NCBI GenBank assembly: GCA_021739765.1
Contig: JAIPBD010000024.1
Location: forward strand, 1-63,290
DNA length: 63,290 nt
Direction: 5' to 3'
Source: Melioribacteraceae bacterium
GTDB taxonomy: Bacteria > Bacteroidota > Ignavibacteria > Ignavibacteriales > Melioribacteraceae
The translations under genes were made by a program, and so were the position numbers. Positions 18,590 to 28,208 of this stretch are shown piece after piece (the stretch's first letter is position 1; every line of letters begins with the position of its first letter). The notes below the pieces were generated by a model. The model did not search any database and was not told where the DNA came from. It saw nothing but the letters and a program-made list of their open reading frames with translations.

Positions 18590-18751
18590 ATTTGTCAATC
18601 TGACGGTTGGATGAATTATTAAAGACTAAAATCCTGCCGCTTATTCATTAAAATGGAACTAGAAAATCTTACAAAGATTATTCAAATACTTTCGTGAGAA
18701 TAATTTTAAAATGTTATAAACTTTACAACTGCATGTATGCGTGAATTACTT

Positions 18752-19555
18752 TCATTTCGTATTTTCTTTTTTTGATGACAATTGTACAAACCGCAATCCC
18801 AGTTTTGATCTTATTCCCCGTGTGCTATCCAAAAAAGGTTTTAATTTTTTTGCAAAATATAAATACTTGTTTTGCTTCCTGAAATCATCCGGTTTTATGC
18901 GCAGATTTGTTCTCGCGGAGATACCTTTTACGACGGGTTCAATCTTGAACTCAAAACATTTTGCTCCATTATTCTGAGCTTCCGTTATTGAATCGTACAA
19001 GGCAGTCTGGATAAAATATTTTTCCGTACCATTTATTTTGCTATGATATTTAATAAAGTAGGTTTCATAAAACGATTTTGCCGCGCCAAAGAACAAGGTT
19101 TCAGCAAATTTGCGATCGTGTTGAAATGTTGTAATCACATCAACTTTTTGATAACTCTTTATCTCATCAACTAACTTCTTAAAGTTTTTTATAAAATAGC
19201 GGCCGGAGACTTTAATAATAAAATCAGCGTTTTTTATTAACTCAGAATGCAAAAGAGCATACTTGATTATTTCCATTTCCCCGTAACTTTTTCCAAGTTT
19301 TGGGTTATTGTTGCCGTCAAAGGAGAAAAACTCAATCCTTTCATTATTGTTGTCCGACTTTGGATTTGCAATGGCCTTAATCCTTGTCAAATCACTATCG
19401 GAATTTTCACAAAAAACTATCGGCAAATCTGTTTCTTTTTCCCATTTTTTGAGGGCTTTGATATAATCCGATTCTCTTATTTTCGGATCTTTGCGGACGG
19501 TATAAATGGTCTCGCCGGCATTTATGCAAGCGGTTAACAAAATCACAATTTTCAT
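18752..19555 (-). CDS. Glycosyltransferase-like protein of polysaccharide loci
   Basis: This 267-residue protein has no signal peptide or membrane helix. It begins KIVILLTACINAGETIYTV and contains KKWEKETDLPIVFCENSD, RIEFFSFDGNN, KSYGEMEIIKYAL and DFIIKVSGRYFI. This set recalls uncharacterised GT-A-like proteins found in capsule and lipopolysaccharide loci (typical phrase ILLTxCINP, then GKGYGEM and ITGR). No DXD motif is obvious. It stands alone, convergent with the regulator gene at 17324 and divergent from the nucleoid-associated gene. The glycosyltransferase role is tentative. Confidence 0.55.
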   Translation of the reverse strand: MKIVILLTACINAGETIYTVRKDPKIRESDYIKALKKWEKETDLPIVFCENSDSDLTRIKAIANPKSDNNNERIEFFSFDGNNNPKLGKSYGEMEIIKYALLHSELIKNADFIIKVSGRYFIKNFKKLVDEIKSYQKVDVITTFQHDRKFAETLFFGAAKSFYETYFIKYHSKINGTEKYFIQTALYDSITEAQNNGAKCFEFKIEPVVKGISARTNLRIKPDDFRKQNKYLYFAKKLKPFLDSTRGIRSKLGLRFVQLSSKKENTK

Positions 19556-19764
19556 CTAATTCCTTCAATTTTGGTATAACTCTGAAATGAATTTAATTAC
19601 ACCCAATTTTGGGTAGCGCACCACAATTATCGCACAATTTATTTGCAAAGAATAATGGGTTATAAAGATAAAGCTAATTTCGATTTGTGAAAGATTTTAT
19701 GCGTCTGTTTAATTAATTCATGTACATTTGTGAACCGATTTTTCAAACAAAAATAAGATCAACA

Positions 19765-20811
19765 ATGGCTACCCTGGACTTCTCTCAAACGAATTTGCAA
19801 AAATTAATTACTCACAAAGTAGGTAACAAACAAAGGGAAGAAGAATTAACGCTTTCCGATAGTTTGACAAAATACAACGAAGAAACGACTGATTTTATCC
19901 TCAAATATTTTTTATATCCTTTTAAGAATGAAGAGTTGTTCAACTTCCACCATCCTGATGGTCTTCAATCAAACGAAGTTTACAAATACGTTAGCAACAT
20001 CTTCGATTCGAGAGGCGACTTCCCGACAAACACACAAGAAATCGCAAAAATTCTTTACGAATTTTCTGACCATCCCAATATTAAGGAGGGCAACTTAAAT
20101 GTGGCGTTTTTTAATGACGCGATTATTGGTGGTGAAATCGTTGACGCGATTGGAATTTTTAAGTCGGAAACTACCGTTCCATTTCTAAGCATGAGTGAAA
20201 AGGAGACCGGATTTGTTTTGGATCATCAGTTCGGATTTGAGATAAAAGGGATTGACAAAGCGTGTATTATTTTTAATACAAATCAACAGAACGGTTTTAT
20301 AGTTATGGCGATTGATAATACTAACAAATCCAAAGGTGCCCAATTTTGGAGGGATGAATTTCTAAACCTCAAACCGATAAATAATGAATACCGCATGACG
20401 GCTCAGCTTTTGAACATCACAAAGGATTTCGCCTCGCAGCAATTCGTAGAGGAATTCGATGCCGACAAAACCGAGCAAATTGATTTGATGAATAGATCTG
20501 TAAAATATTTTAAAACCCACGATTCTTACGATAAAGAGGAATTTGAGGAAGAAGTATTAAAAGACGAGAAAGTTATAAAATCTTTCAGAAGTTTTGATGA
20601 CGGATACCGCGCTGAAAATGACGTAGAGCTTTATGATTCATTTGAAATCTCTCCTCAAGCTGTTTCCAAACAAGCCAGGATATTTAAAAGTGTTTTAAAA
20701 CTCGATAAAGATTTTCACATTTATATTCATGGTGATCGAGAGAAAATTCAAAAGGGAGTTGAGACAAACGGAAGGAAGTATTACAAATTTTATTACGAAA
20801 ACGAAGCTTAG
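19765..20811 (+). CDS. Nucleoid-associated protein (NA37/YejK family)
   Basis: I start at ATG 19765 (348 residues), where the family begins with DFSQTNLQKLITHKVGNKQ; the upstream in-frame 15 residues look non-conserved. Internal features match the Bacteroidota form of the family: an N-terminal LxKxxxHxVGNK, LLFNFHHPDGLQSNEVY-like segments, FFNDAIIGGEIVDAIGIFKSE, FGFEIKGIDKACIIFNT, FWRDEFLNL and an acidic C-terminal half ending with FHIYIHGDREKIQKG. These proteins associate with DNA; their role outside gammaproteobacteria is poorly known. It is a single-gene unit with no operon partner. Confidence 0.88.
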   Translation: MATLDFSQTNLQKLITHKVGNKQREEELTLSDSLTKYNEETTDFILKYFLYPFKNEELFNFHHPDGLQSNEVYKYVSNIFDSRGDFPTNTQEIAKILYEFSDHPNIKEGNLNVAFFNDAIIGGEIVDAIGIFKSETTVPFLSMSEKETGFVLDHQFGFEIKGIDKACIIFNTNQQNGFIVMAIDNTNKSKGAQFWRDEFLNLKPINNEYRMTAQLLNITKDFASQQFVEEFDADKTEQIDLMNRSVKYFKTHDSYDKEEFEEEVLKDEKVIKSFRSFDDGYRAENDVELYDSFEISPQAVSKQARIFKSVLKLDKDFHIYIHGDREKIQKGVETNGRKYYKFYYENEA

Positions 20812-20852
20812 CACAAACGACCAAAATAATTTAAAATACGAACAGTCGTATA

Positions 20853-21566
20853 TTATTTAATATAATCTTCATGAACGAATAACATATCCGTCCAACCCGC
20901 AACTTTGTGACGTTGTTTTATCGGATAAATCGTAACGAGCTTAAACTTTCTATTAATTAAAAATTCGTATAATTCTCCAAAAGAAGGGAGATCTTCATAC
21001 AATTTCGCAAAGGTTACTTCCATGTACAAAAGTCCAACACAGCCATTTGCGATCATAGTTTCAGCACCCTTTAAAACTTCCAGCTCAAATCCTTGTGTAT
21101 CAATCTTTAAAATGTCGATCATCTCCACTTTTTGTTCTGAGCAGAAATCATCAATCGATTTTACCTTAACTGTTAATTCATTCTCGATTTCTCCCCAGCC
21201 GCTCTCACCTAATCTTAAAAATGAGCTCATGGGTGATCTTGAATTTTCGAAAAACTTCCTTTCTTCCGGAACAGCTCCCAGAGCAAAATTCCAACAATTA
21301 ACATTCCGTATTTCCGAAACATTTTGGGTGAGGATCTCAAATGTATTTTCGCTTGGTTCGAATGAATGGATAACCCCTTCAGGAAATACCTCATCAAGCA
21401 TTTTAGCAGTTTGACCAATGTTAGCTCCAACATCAAACAATATTGGTTTATCATTTTTTATAAATCTCGCCATGTCCCAATATGGTTTTAGCAGATTTGG
21501 TTTCGGCTGATATTTGACAACATCATATCCCAATTTTCTGAAAACATTCTTAATAATTTGTTTCAT
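20853..21566 (-). CDS. FkbM family methyltransferase
   Basis: This 237-residue SAM-dependent methyltransferase has motif I ILFDVGANIGQTAKML at about 38-53, then VIHSFEPSENTFEIL, KSIDDFCSEQ, DILKIDTQGFELEVLKGAE and GLLYMEV, the standard FkbM order. FkbM-type enzymes O-methylate sugars or other hydroxyls. The gene is not in an obvious operon here, but two more FkbM-like genes lie in the glycan cluster at 48588 and 49402, so a role in surface glycan methylation is plausible. It is convergent with the nucleoid-associated gene (41 bp apart). Confidence 0.85.
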   Translation of the reverse strand: MKQIIKNVFRKLGYDVVKYQPKPNLLKPYWDMARFIKNDKPILFDVGANIGQTAKMLDEVFPEGVIHSFEPSENTFEILTQNVSEIRNVNCWNFALGAVPEERKFFENSRSPMSSFLRLGESGWGEIENELTVKVKSIDDFCSEQKVEMIDILKIDTQGFELEVLKGAETMIANGCVGLLYMEVTFAKLYEDLPSFGELYEFLINRKFKLVTIYPIKQRHKVAGWTDMLFVHEDYIK

Positions 21567-21723
21567 TTATAATTTCTCACCGGTGGCGTTTGGAAGTAAA
21601 TCGTTGAAGAAATGTAAGTCACCTTCATTCGCAATAATTAATTGTGAATTTACAGAAATCTCTGTCCATAAATGAAGTTTTTAGACATCTATTCTGAGCA
21701 ACAGTTTGTTGAAGGTAGTAAAT

Positions 21724-21758
21724 ATTCTAAGCGGTTATAAACCATAACCGCTTAGAAT
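21724..21758 (-). terminator. Perfect 15-bp hairpin after the propeller gene
   Basis: ATTCTAAGCGGTTAT at 21724-21738 is the exact inverse of 21744-21758, with a 5-nt loop. It begins 5 bp beyond the stop codon of the minus-strand gene at 21764. On the minus strand it is followed only by a weak T stretch (ATATTT). It is a likely transcription terminator or mRNA 3-prime stabiliser for that gene. Confidence 0.75.
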
Positions 21759-21763
21759 GTTAA

Positions 21764-23470
21764 TTATTTGACAAGCAACATCTTTTTTGTTGAGATAAAA
21801 CTTTCCGACTGCAAAGTATAGAAGTACAATCCGGAAGTTAGATGTTCTGCATTAAACTCAATATTGTAATTTCCGGCAGCTTTATAGTCGTTTACAAGCA
21901 AAGCAACTTCTTCTCCAAGCATATTAAAGACTTTTAAACTTACATTGGATTCGGTGGGCAATTCAAATTGAATTGTAGTCGTCGGATTAAACGGATTTGG
22001 GTAATTTTGAGACAGCCGAAAATCCGAGATTCTCGAATCTATTTCGTCCCCTGCTGATGTTACTCCTATTTTTGTATCTAACTTAACAAAAGTAATATAA
22101 TCTGTATTTGTGGTTTGCTCCCAAGTTTCGAAACCGGCATAAATTATTTCATTCTCGTCAACTTTCATATCAAGAATTCCTTTATAATTTCCACCGCTTC
22201 CATCTTTTAATCCTTCCTTTTCCCAAGTCCAAATAACTTTTCCTGAAGGATCATATTTAACAAATTCAACAAATTGTGTGCTCAGAAAAGTTGAAGAATC
22301 AACTATTATTTTTTTGAACGCCGCATAGGTGTAATTGTTGTTATCGAGCACCAACCCTAATGGAATATCACTTTGCCCAGCTTTGTCCCGCGTGTAAGTC
22401 CAAGCTGTTTCACCCGCATCATCAAATCCAACGAGGAAAATTTTATACTCAAATGGCCAGGTAGAAGTTGATCCTTTAAAACTTAAAACAGCTTGCCCGT
22501 TTGAGTTGATGCTTAAATTTCTGGGTAAAATCGCAAAGGAACCTTCGCTTGGCAAAAAGTTTGATTTATATACCAGGGCAAATTCATTTGAAAATTTATA
22601 CAAAGCATGTGGATTTCCGCTCGTAGTTGAGTTATCCAAGTCGCTTCCATAAATGTAAATATTTCCGTCTGCATCAATTTCTGAAGTATGCGTTGAGATC
22701 GACAGGTCTGCTCCTTCAACATAAATTGAATCCATTAATAAATCTCCGGTCGCATTGTATTTGAGCAGCAAAATTCCATTTAGCTCACCGAAAAACCAAT
22801 GACTGGTATGCACGATATTCCCGGTAAGTATGATATCCCCATTTTTGTCAAGAAAAATATCCTTCACTGATTCGCCGAAGTAATCAACATTATTATACAT
22901 ACGTGTCCAAAGCGTATCCCCATCGCTGTTAAATTTTGCGGTTGCGATATCAAGATTGGTCTCACTGTCTCGAGTATTTCTCATTTCTCCGGCTGCATAC
23001 ACATTTCCATCGCCATCCACGGTAATGGATAGCACTTTATCCTCGTGGTCGTTTGTGCCGTTTAATGTAGTCTGCCAAAGTTTATTTCCGTCAGGATCAT
23101 ATTTAGCAACAATCCAATCACGTTTCCACCAACCACCTGCATCCTGTAAATATCCGGCAATATAAACATTTCCATCCGCATCAACAGCCACGCACTCGCC
23201 TTGATCTTGATCATTTACCGATTCGTTATTTATTGCGTCGGACCACAAACTATCGCCATTACTGCTAATTTTTAGGGTATAAAGATCTTTTAGGGAGCTC
23301 TCGCTAACTCCATAATCAATATTCCCGCCTATTACCAGATCCCCGTTCGGATCCATACGGAGCGCATATATGTTTTTTCCGATTGTAGATTTTTCCCAGA
23401 TTAGCTGAGCATTTGTTGTAGATGAAATTGTTAATAAAACAACTAAATAGATTATGTAACGTTTTTTCAT
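21764..23470 (-). CDS. Secreted SBBP-type beta-propeller with T9SS tail
   Basis: I start at ATG 23470, preceded by TTGAGGG as ribosome binding site; a TTG four codons upstream lies within that site. The product has 568 residues: a signal peptide (KKRYIIYLVVLLTISSTTNA) and a propeller with repeated DADGNVYIAGYL, VAKYDPDGNKLWQT and FNSDGDTLWTRMY-like units. A type A sorting domain LSQNYPNPFNPTTTIQFELP ends in KKMLLVK. This indicates export by type IX secretion to the surface. No enzymatic motif is visible. A strong hairpin follows the stop. It lies between an FkbM gene and a two-component system on the same strand but is separated from both by over 100 bp. Confidence 0.85.
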   Translation of the reverse strand: MKKRYIIYLVVLLTISSTTNAQLIWEKSTIGKNIYALRMDPNGDLVIGGNIDYGVSESSLKDLYTLKISSNGDSLWSDAINNESVNDQDQGECVAVDADGNVYIAGYLQDAGGWWKRDWIVAKYDPDGNKLWQTTLNGTNDHEDKVLSITVDGDGNVYAAGEMRNTRDSETNLDIATAKFNSDGDTLWTRMYNNVDYFGESVKDIFLDKNGDIILTGNIVHTSHWFFGELNGILLLKYNATGDLLMDSIYVEGADLSISTHTSEIDADGNIYIYGSDLDNSTTSGNPHALYKFSNEFALVYKSNFLPSEGSFAILPRNLSINSNGQAVLSFKGSTSTWPFEYKIFLVGFDDAGETAWTYTRDKAGQSDIPLGLVLDNNNYTYAAFKKIIVDSSTFLSTQFVEFVKYDPSGKVIWTWEKEGLKDGSGGNYKGILDMKVDENEIIYAGFETWEQTTNTDYITFVKLDTKIGVTSAGDEIDSRISDFRLSQNYPNPFNPTTTIQFELPTESNVSLKVFNMLGEEVALLVNDYKAAGNYNIEFNAEHLTSGLYFYTLQSESFISTKKMLLVK

Positions 23471-23593
23471 AATTTCCCTCAATGTTAATTATTTAATCTT
23501 TGCGGTTGGGGAGTATCTGAATAAGTAGAATACTGAAAACAAGTTAAACGGCAACTCAGCTTTCTACAATCCCCGACATAGGGGATAAGACGT

Positions 23594-24262
23594 CTAATTT
23601 AGATTGTTCTTGATTAGATTTTCTTTCAAAGCGACTTTTACGACCGCTCCTCTGGAGTGTACTTGAAGTTTTTTATAGATGTTTTTAACATGCGACCTTA
23701 CCGTATGTTCACTAATATTAAGATTTTTCGCAATTGCGTACTCGGTATCGTCGTTTACGATAGCTTGAAGAACTTGAATTTCGCGATCTGTCAATTCGAA
23801 CTTTTCCGATTTATTTGTCCGCTTTTCTTTTCCGCGAATCAAGCTTAATACTTTTCTCGCAATTGATTTTGAAAGCGGAACGCCACCCGATTTTAAATTA
23901 TGTATCGCTTCAATTATCTCTTCAGTTGACGCATCTTTTAACAAGTATCCGGACGCACCGGCCAAAATCGATTCAAATATATCAGCTTCTTCACGAAAAA
24001 CTGTGAGCATAACTACTTCTATGGAAGGATATTGTTCCCTAATTATTTTAACGGTTTCAACACCATTCATTTTGGGCATTTCAAAATCCATTAAAATAAT
24101 TTCGGGGAGGGAATTTGGATTCAATTTGCTGAGTTTATCTAATAAGTCGAGTCCATTTTCCGCAAATGTTACAATTTCAATTTCTTCAAAAAAAGAAAAA
24201 CGTTTGGCGTAATTTTTTCTCGTTACCGGATTGTCTTCAGCGACAGCAATTTTTATTCTCAT
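23594..24262 (-). CDS. NarL/LuxR-family response regulator
   Basis: This 222-residue protein has a receiver domain with the acidic pocket E9-D10, phospho-acceptor D59 (EIILMDFEMPKMNG), T86 and K108 (GYLLKDAS). A LuxR-type helix-turn-helix follows at about 155-215 (ELTDREIQVLQAIVND, NLNISEHTVRSHVKNIYKKL). It should be phosphorylated by the adjacent sensor kinase, whose stop codon region lies 31 bp upstream, and then bind DNA. All key residues are present. Confidence 0.95.
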   Translation of the reverse strand: MRIKIAVAEDNPVTRKNYAKRFSFFEEIEIVTFAENGLDLLDKLSKLNPNSLPEIILMDFEMPKMNGVETVKIIREQYPSIEVVMLTVFREEADIFESILAGASGYLLKDASTEEIIEAIHNLKSGGVPLSKSIARKVLSLIRGKEKRTNKSEKFELTDREIQVLQAIVNDDTEYAIAKNLNISEHTVRSHVKNIYKKLQVHSRGAVVKVALKENLIKNNLN

Positions 24263-24293
24263 AATTAAAAGATTTTTCTAAAAGGTAAAATTT

Positions 24294-27200
24294 TCAATCC
24301 CCTATTGAGGGTAAATTTAATTCTAATTGAATTTTTACACCTTGATCGGGTTGTGTATCAATTCCAAATGCGGCATCAATTTTTTCCGCTCTATTTTTCA
24401 TGATGCTAATCCCGCTGAAGTGTTTTTTTTCTTGATTAAAACCAACGCCATTATCACAAACAATTATTTTTATCAAATCTTTCCGTTTGGCTTTGAACTC
24501 TACAGAAAGTGTTGTTGCTCCAGAATATTTCAAAGAATTGTGAATTGACTCTTGAAGAATTCTCAATAAATTAAGGGCCTGTGTAGGTGAAAGTTGATAG
24601 TCGTGTTCCAAATTATCCGTTATTTCGATTTTAATGAAGGGGTAGTATTTTCTTCGTTTTGCAACAAAATCCCGGATTAACAATATTAGCTCTGCAAGAG
24701 TGTTGGTTGAACTATTTAAAGACCAAATTGTATTTCTCAAATCATTTATTGTGCTTCTGGTTTGCAGTTCCAAATCTTTAATATTTTCGTTCATCTTTGA
24801 GCTGCTTTTTGAATCCACATATTTTTGAGTTATCTCCAAACCCGTCGCGATATTCGTTAGATTAGCTCCAACATGGTCGTGCAGTTCACTTGAAATCCTC
24901 TCTCTTTCCTCTCTAATCCTATTCTCCAATCGAAGCGCGTCCAACTTTCTTTTATACTTAAAAATAAAATATGAACGGATTATCAATATTATCAGTGAAA
25001 TTGCGAATAATGAAACCGCTGCTCTGAACCAATCTGTCATCCAAAATGGCGGCCGAATTACAACGGCGACCTCTGCAAATTCAAAAACGGATTCGCCTTT
25101 ACTCCCAAGTGTTTTAACACGGAATTTATAGTCTCCCGGATCAATATTACTAAAACTGGCGTATCTTCTATTCTCAATATTTACCCAATCCGGGCTCAAT
25201 CCTTCTAATTGGTAAAGATACTTTACCTCCTCTGGATTTCGAAAATTTAACGCCGCAAATTCGAATGAAAAGTAGTTTTGTGAATAATCAAGATTTATCC
25301 TTGATTTAGATGTAATTGCGGTGTCGAGTGGATATTCCTTTTCGAAAATTTTAAATGAAGTTAGCACAACTTTCGGCATATTGACTTCCACTTCAATCCG
25401 TGAAATATCAATCACCATAAGCCCTTCGTTCGTTCCGGCTAAAATTATTTTCTCATCTAACAATTCTAAAGCGCGATCGGTAAAATCTGTGGTTGGCAAA
25501 CCGTCATTGATTCCAAAATTAGTTAATTGCTTTAAATTGCGCTCCAACTTGGTAAGTCCGGCTGCGGAGGTTACCCAAAAATTTTGAGAAGTATCCTGAA
25601 GAACACCAATGATTACATCATCCGGCAATCCATCTTTTTTATTAATTATTTCAACCGATTCGGTTATCGGATCGAAAATATTGATTCCATTATTAGTGCA
25701 TAACCAAAGCAGTTCGTTTTTAGATTCATAAATCTGAGTGATATGATTACTTGACAACCGCCCCTTTTCACCTCTTTGGTTGGTGTATGAGATGAATAAA
25801 TCTTCTTCCTCGGAATATTTATTCAATCCGCCGGTTGGGGTTCCTGCCCAAAGCGTACCATCCTTTGAAACAAACAAATCAAGAACGGTATTATCTCGCA
25901 GAAATCTTGAAGACTGATTATTTTTAGAATAATTGGTAAACGTTTTTGTTTTAGGATTAAATTTATCAATTCCTTTTTCCGCAAAACCAATCCAGATATT
26001 TCCGGCATGATCCTCGGCAACCGCGTTAACTTGGTTTTCTGATAAGGTATTCTTAGAATTTTTATTGTGTTGATAAGTAATAAATTTTTCGTTTCGAGTG
26101 TTAAATTCAGCGAATCCGCCATCAAGATTCCAGCAAGCGATTAGCAAATTTCCATTATTGGATTTATTAATATCACGAACATAGTCCGAAGGAATTGTGT
26201 TTTTATCATTCGCTCGAAAATGCTTATACACAAATTCTGTCCGAAATAAATTATCGCTGTTCCGTTCAGCCTTATTTAATCCCCCGAACTTTGTTCCCAC
26301 CCAAATATATTTTTCATCAATATGGAGGCTTTTAATAAAATTGTCACTCAAAGAATTTGATTTTTTTGGATCTGATTTCAACAAACGAATTTCTAATTTG
26401 TTTTTAATTATTTTAAGTAGCCCGTTTTCTTCCGTTCCTGCCCAAATTATTCCGGATTTATCCTCAAAAATATTTCTGATTGTAAATTTTGAAATGTCTT
26501 CGGATCGATTTGTTACACTAATCTCTATAAAATTAAACTTGCTGTCTGCAGAATTAAGATCAGCATATATTATTCCTTTGTTATATGTGCCAACCCACAG
26601 CATATTGCGGCTATCAACCAAAAGGCTCCAGTAGCTGTTTTCCTCACTTCCTTTCAAATCAACTTTAATCTCAGTGGACTTAAACTGGAATGATTCGGGC
26701 GTGTATTCGATTTTATAAATTCCATTCCAAAATGCCGACCAAATTACAATACCCTTGTTCGATTTCTGCTCAGAAAACGACAAAACTTCGCTTGCTTTTT
26801 TATTTGACGAATTTAGAACAATTTCTTTAATAACGCCTTTATCAGCCAATTGATCCGGCTGAATCACTTTTGAGTAATTAATAACGAAAAGACCCCCTTG
26901 TGTACCAATCCATATATTTTCCGCACTATCCTTCATTAATGAGTAAACGCGGATTTTATCTGAAAGATTTTTACCCGGGAGTTTGATTTTTTTTATCTGA
27001 TTCGATTGTTTTTCTAAATAAAATAACCCGGAAGGATTTACACCAACAAAAACATTACCAAATTTATCCTCGCAAATCGCGTGAACCGCTCCCTCTCCAA
27101 TTGAGTTCTCACTCTCCGTATGATGTTGGTAATTCGTAAATTTGTTTTGACTGTGGTTATAAAGATTCAGACCATTTTTATTTGTCCCGATCCACAATTG

Positions 27201-27494
27201 CCCCGTCGAACTTTCAAAAAGCGAATTGATATAATTACCTGAGATTGAAAAGGAATCAACATCGCCTATTTTAAACTGATTGAATTCGTATCCATTAAAT
27301 CTATTAAGTCCGAATTGAGTGCCGACCCAAAGAAATCCTTTTTGGTCTTGAGTGATACATAACCCGCTGTTGTGAGTTAATCCATCCCTTTTTGTAATCA
27401 GATTAATATTGAATTTGTCGGTTTGTCCAGCAATCGGATTCGCTAATAAAAGCAAAAGAAATATGATTAGTGAATTTTCGCATTTTGCGCGCAT
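24294..27494 (-). CDS. Sensor histidine kinase with Reg_prop propeller and Y_Y_Y domain
   Basis: This 1066-residue protein has a signal peptide, then a long periplasmic two-bladed-propeller-type sensor built from Reg_prop repeats (KGFLWVGTQFGLNRF, GQLWIGTNKNGLNLY, GIIWAGTEENGLLKI, NELLWLCTNNGINIF). A Y_Y_Y domain (YLYQLEGLSPDWVN, DYKFRVKTLGSKGE) and one transmembrane helix near residue 810 follow. The cytoplasmic kinase is of the HisKA_3 type: ERERISSELHDHVG with H872, N-box around ESIHNSLKYS (E982) and DNGVGF at about 1014. Unlike the Bacteroides hybrid systems, the receiver and DNA-binding parts are separate, in the next gene. Such sensors often detect oligosaccharides; it may watch the sulfated glycan locus 7 kb away, but this is inferred. 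Confidence 0.93.
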   Translation of the reverse strand: MRAKCENSLIIFLLLLLANPIAGQTDKFNINLITKRDGLTHNSGLCITQDQKGFLWVGTQFGLNRFNGYEFNQFKIGDVDSFSISGNYINSLFESSTGQLWIGTNKNGLNLYNHSQNKFTNYQHHTESENSIGEGAVHAICEDKFGNVFVGVNPSGLFYLEKQSNQIKKIKLPGKNLSDKIRVYSLMKDSAENIWIGTQGGLFVINYSKVIQPDQLADKGVIKEIVLNSSNKKASEVLSFSEQKSNKGIVIWSAFWNGIYKIEYTPESFQFKSTEIKVDLKGSEENSYWSLLVDSRNMLWVGTYNKGIIYADLNSADSKFNFIEISVTNRSEDISKFTIRNIFEDKSGIIWAGTEENGLLKIIKNKLEIRLLKSDPKKSNSLSDNFIKSLHIDEKYIWVGTKFGGLNKAERNSDNLFRTEFVYKHFRANDKNTIPSDYVRDINKSNNGNLLIACWNLDGGFAEFNTRNEKFITYQHNKNSKNTLSENQVNAVAEDHAGNIWIGFAEKGIDKFNPKTKTFTNYSKNNQSSRFLRDNTVLDLFVSKDGTLWAGTPTGGLNKYSEEEDLFISYTNQRGEKGRLSSNHITQIYESKNELLWLCTNNGINIFDPITESVEIINKKDGLPDDVIIGVLQDTSQNFWVTSAAGLTKLERNLKQLTNFGINDGLPTTDFTDRALELLDEKIILAGTNEGLMVIDISRIEVEVNMPKVVLTSFKIFEKEYPLDTAITSKSRINLDYSQNYFSFEFAALNFRNPEEVKYLYQLEGLSPDWVNIENRRYASFSNIDPGDYKFRVKTLGSKGESVFEFAEVAVVIRPPFWMTDWFRAAVSLFAISLIILIIRSYFIFKYKRKLDALRLENRIREERERISSELHDHVGANLTNIATGLEITQKYVDSKSSSKMNENIKDLELQTRSTINDLRNTIWSLNSSTNTLAELILLIRDFVAKRRKYYPFIKIEITDNLEHDYQLSPTQALNLLRILQESIHNSLKYSGATTLSVEFKAKRKDLIKIIVCDNGVGFNQEKKHFSGISIMKNRAEKIDAAFGIDTQPDQGVKIQLELNLPSIGD

Positions 27495-27863
27495 TTCTAC
27501 ATAAGTAAATTTGATAGTGAAACCCGTTTAGAAAATACCAGATATTAACAATTTCCTGATAAATAATTTATCGATTTTAGAAAAAGATTTTTACCAAATT
27601 CAGACCAAAAGCTGCAGGAATCTCAAGTTTACACCACATCTCGAATAAAAATAATATGAAAAATGTCTCTGATTTTAAGTTCGCTTCTAAATTGCAAACT
27701 TCTAACAATACTTAATGTATATAGATGTTATATATATAAAATATGATATTTCTACTTCCACTTGACATCAGTTAGTATTATTTGTACACTAATAACAATC
27801 CAAAGGTGTTAGTTAAATGCTTTTGAAATAACCGATATGTGAAACGAATTAGAAGGAGGAGCT
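27495..27863. promoter_or_regulatory. Divergent intergenic region with a promoter candidate for the sodC operon
   Basis: This 369-bp gap holds TTGACA at 27762-27767, followed after 17 bp by TACACT at 27785-27790, a fair -35/-10 pair pointing to the plus-strand coiled-coil gene. Around it the sequence GTTAGT (27771-27776), its inverse-like ACTAATAAC (27788-27796) and TGTTAGT (27807-27813) recur, which could be operator sites. Upstream DNA is very AT-rich (TATATATAAAATATGA near 27730). I see no gene in the gap. Confidence 0.45.
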
Positions 27864-28154
27864 ATGAATAATTTGAATGAATTTATCACGATGACACAGA
27901 ACAAACTTAATGAATTTGGTACTTCGCTTGAAAAAATTAAAAAGGAGGCAAGCCAAATGGAAAAAAACGGCAAAATTGAACTAAAAAAATTTATTCTTGA
28001 TATCGAACAGAAAAAAAATGAGATCGAGTATAAACTTGGGGAATTGAGAGAAAAAGGCGAATCTGCGCTCGATAACATGAAGGATGGAATAAATAATTCA
28101 ATGGAAACAATCGGTAAATCTTTCCAAAAGGTAAAAACCGATTTGTATAAATAA
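27864..28154 (+). CDS. Small coiled-coil protein
   Basis: This 96-residue protein is charged and helical throughout, with no signal or membrane segment. Lys and Glu dominate and heptad-like spacing of Leu, Ile and Met runs across KKFILDIEQKKNEIEYKLGELREKGES. The start is secure: AGAAGGAGGAG precedes ATG. I do not recognise the family; amphipathic helical proteins of this kind are often stress-related. It lies 54 bp upstream of the superoxide dismutase gene and very likely shares its transcript, which hints at oxidative or envelope stress. Function unknown. Confidence 0.75.
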   Translation: MNNLNEFITMTQNKLNEFGTSLEKIKKEASQMEKNGKIELKKFILDIEQKKNEIEYKLGELREKGESALDNMKDGINNSMETIGKSFQKVKTDLYK

Positions 28155-28208
28155 TCTGATCTCGCTTTAACCGAATTTATAATTGAAAAGTTAAGGAGGT
28201 AATGATTA

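Noticed and set aside
26197-26634. Plus-strand frame of 145 codons within the sensor kinase gene
   Set aside because: It is antisense to continuous Reg_prop repeats; its Ser, Phe and Leu-rich text is typical of a shadow frame.
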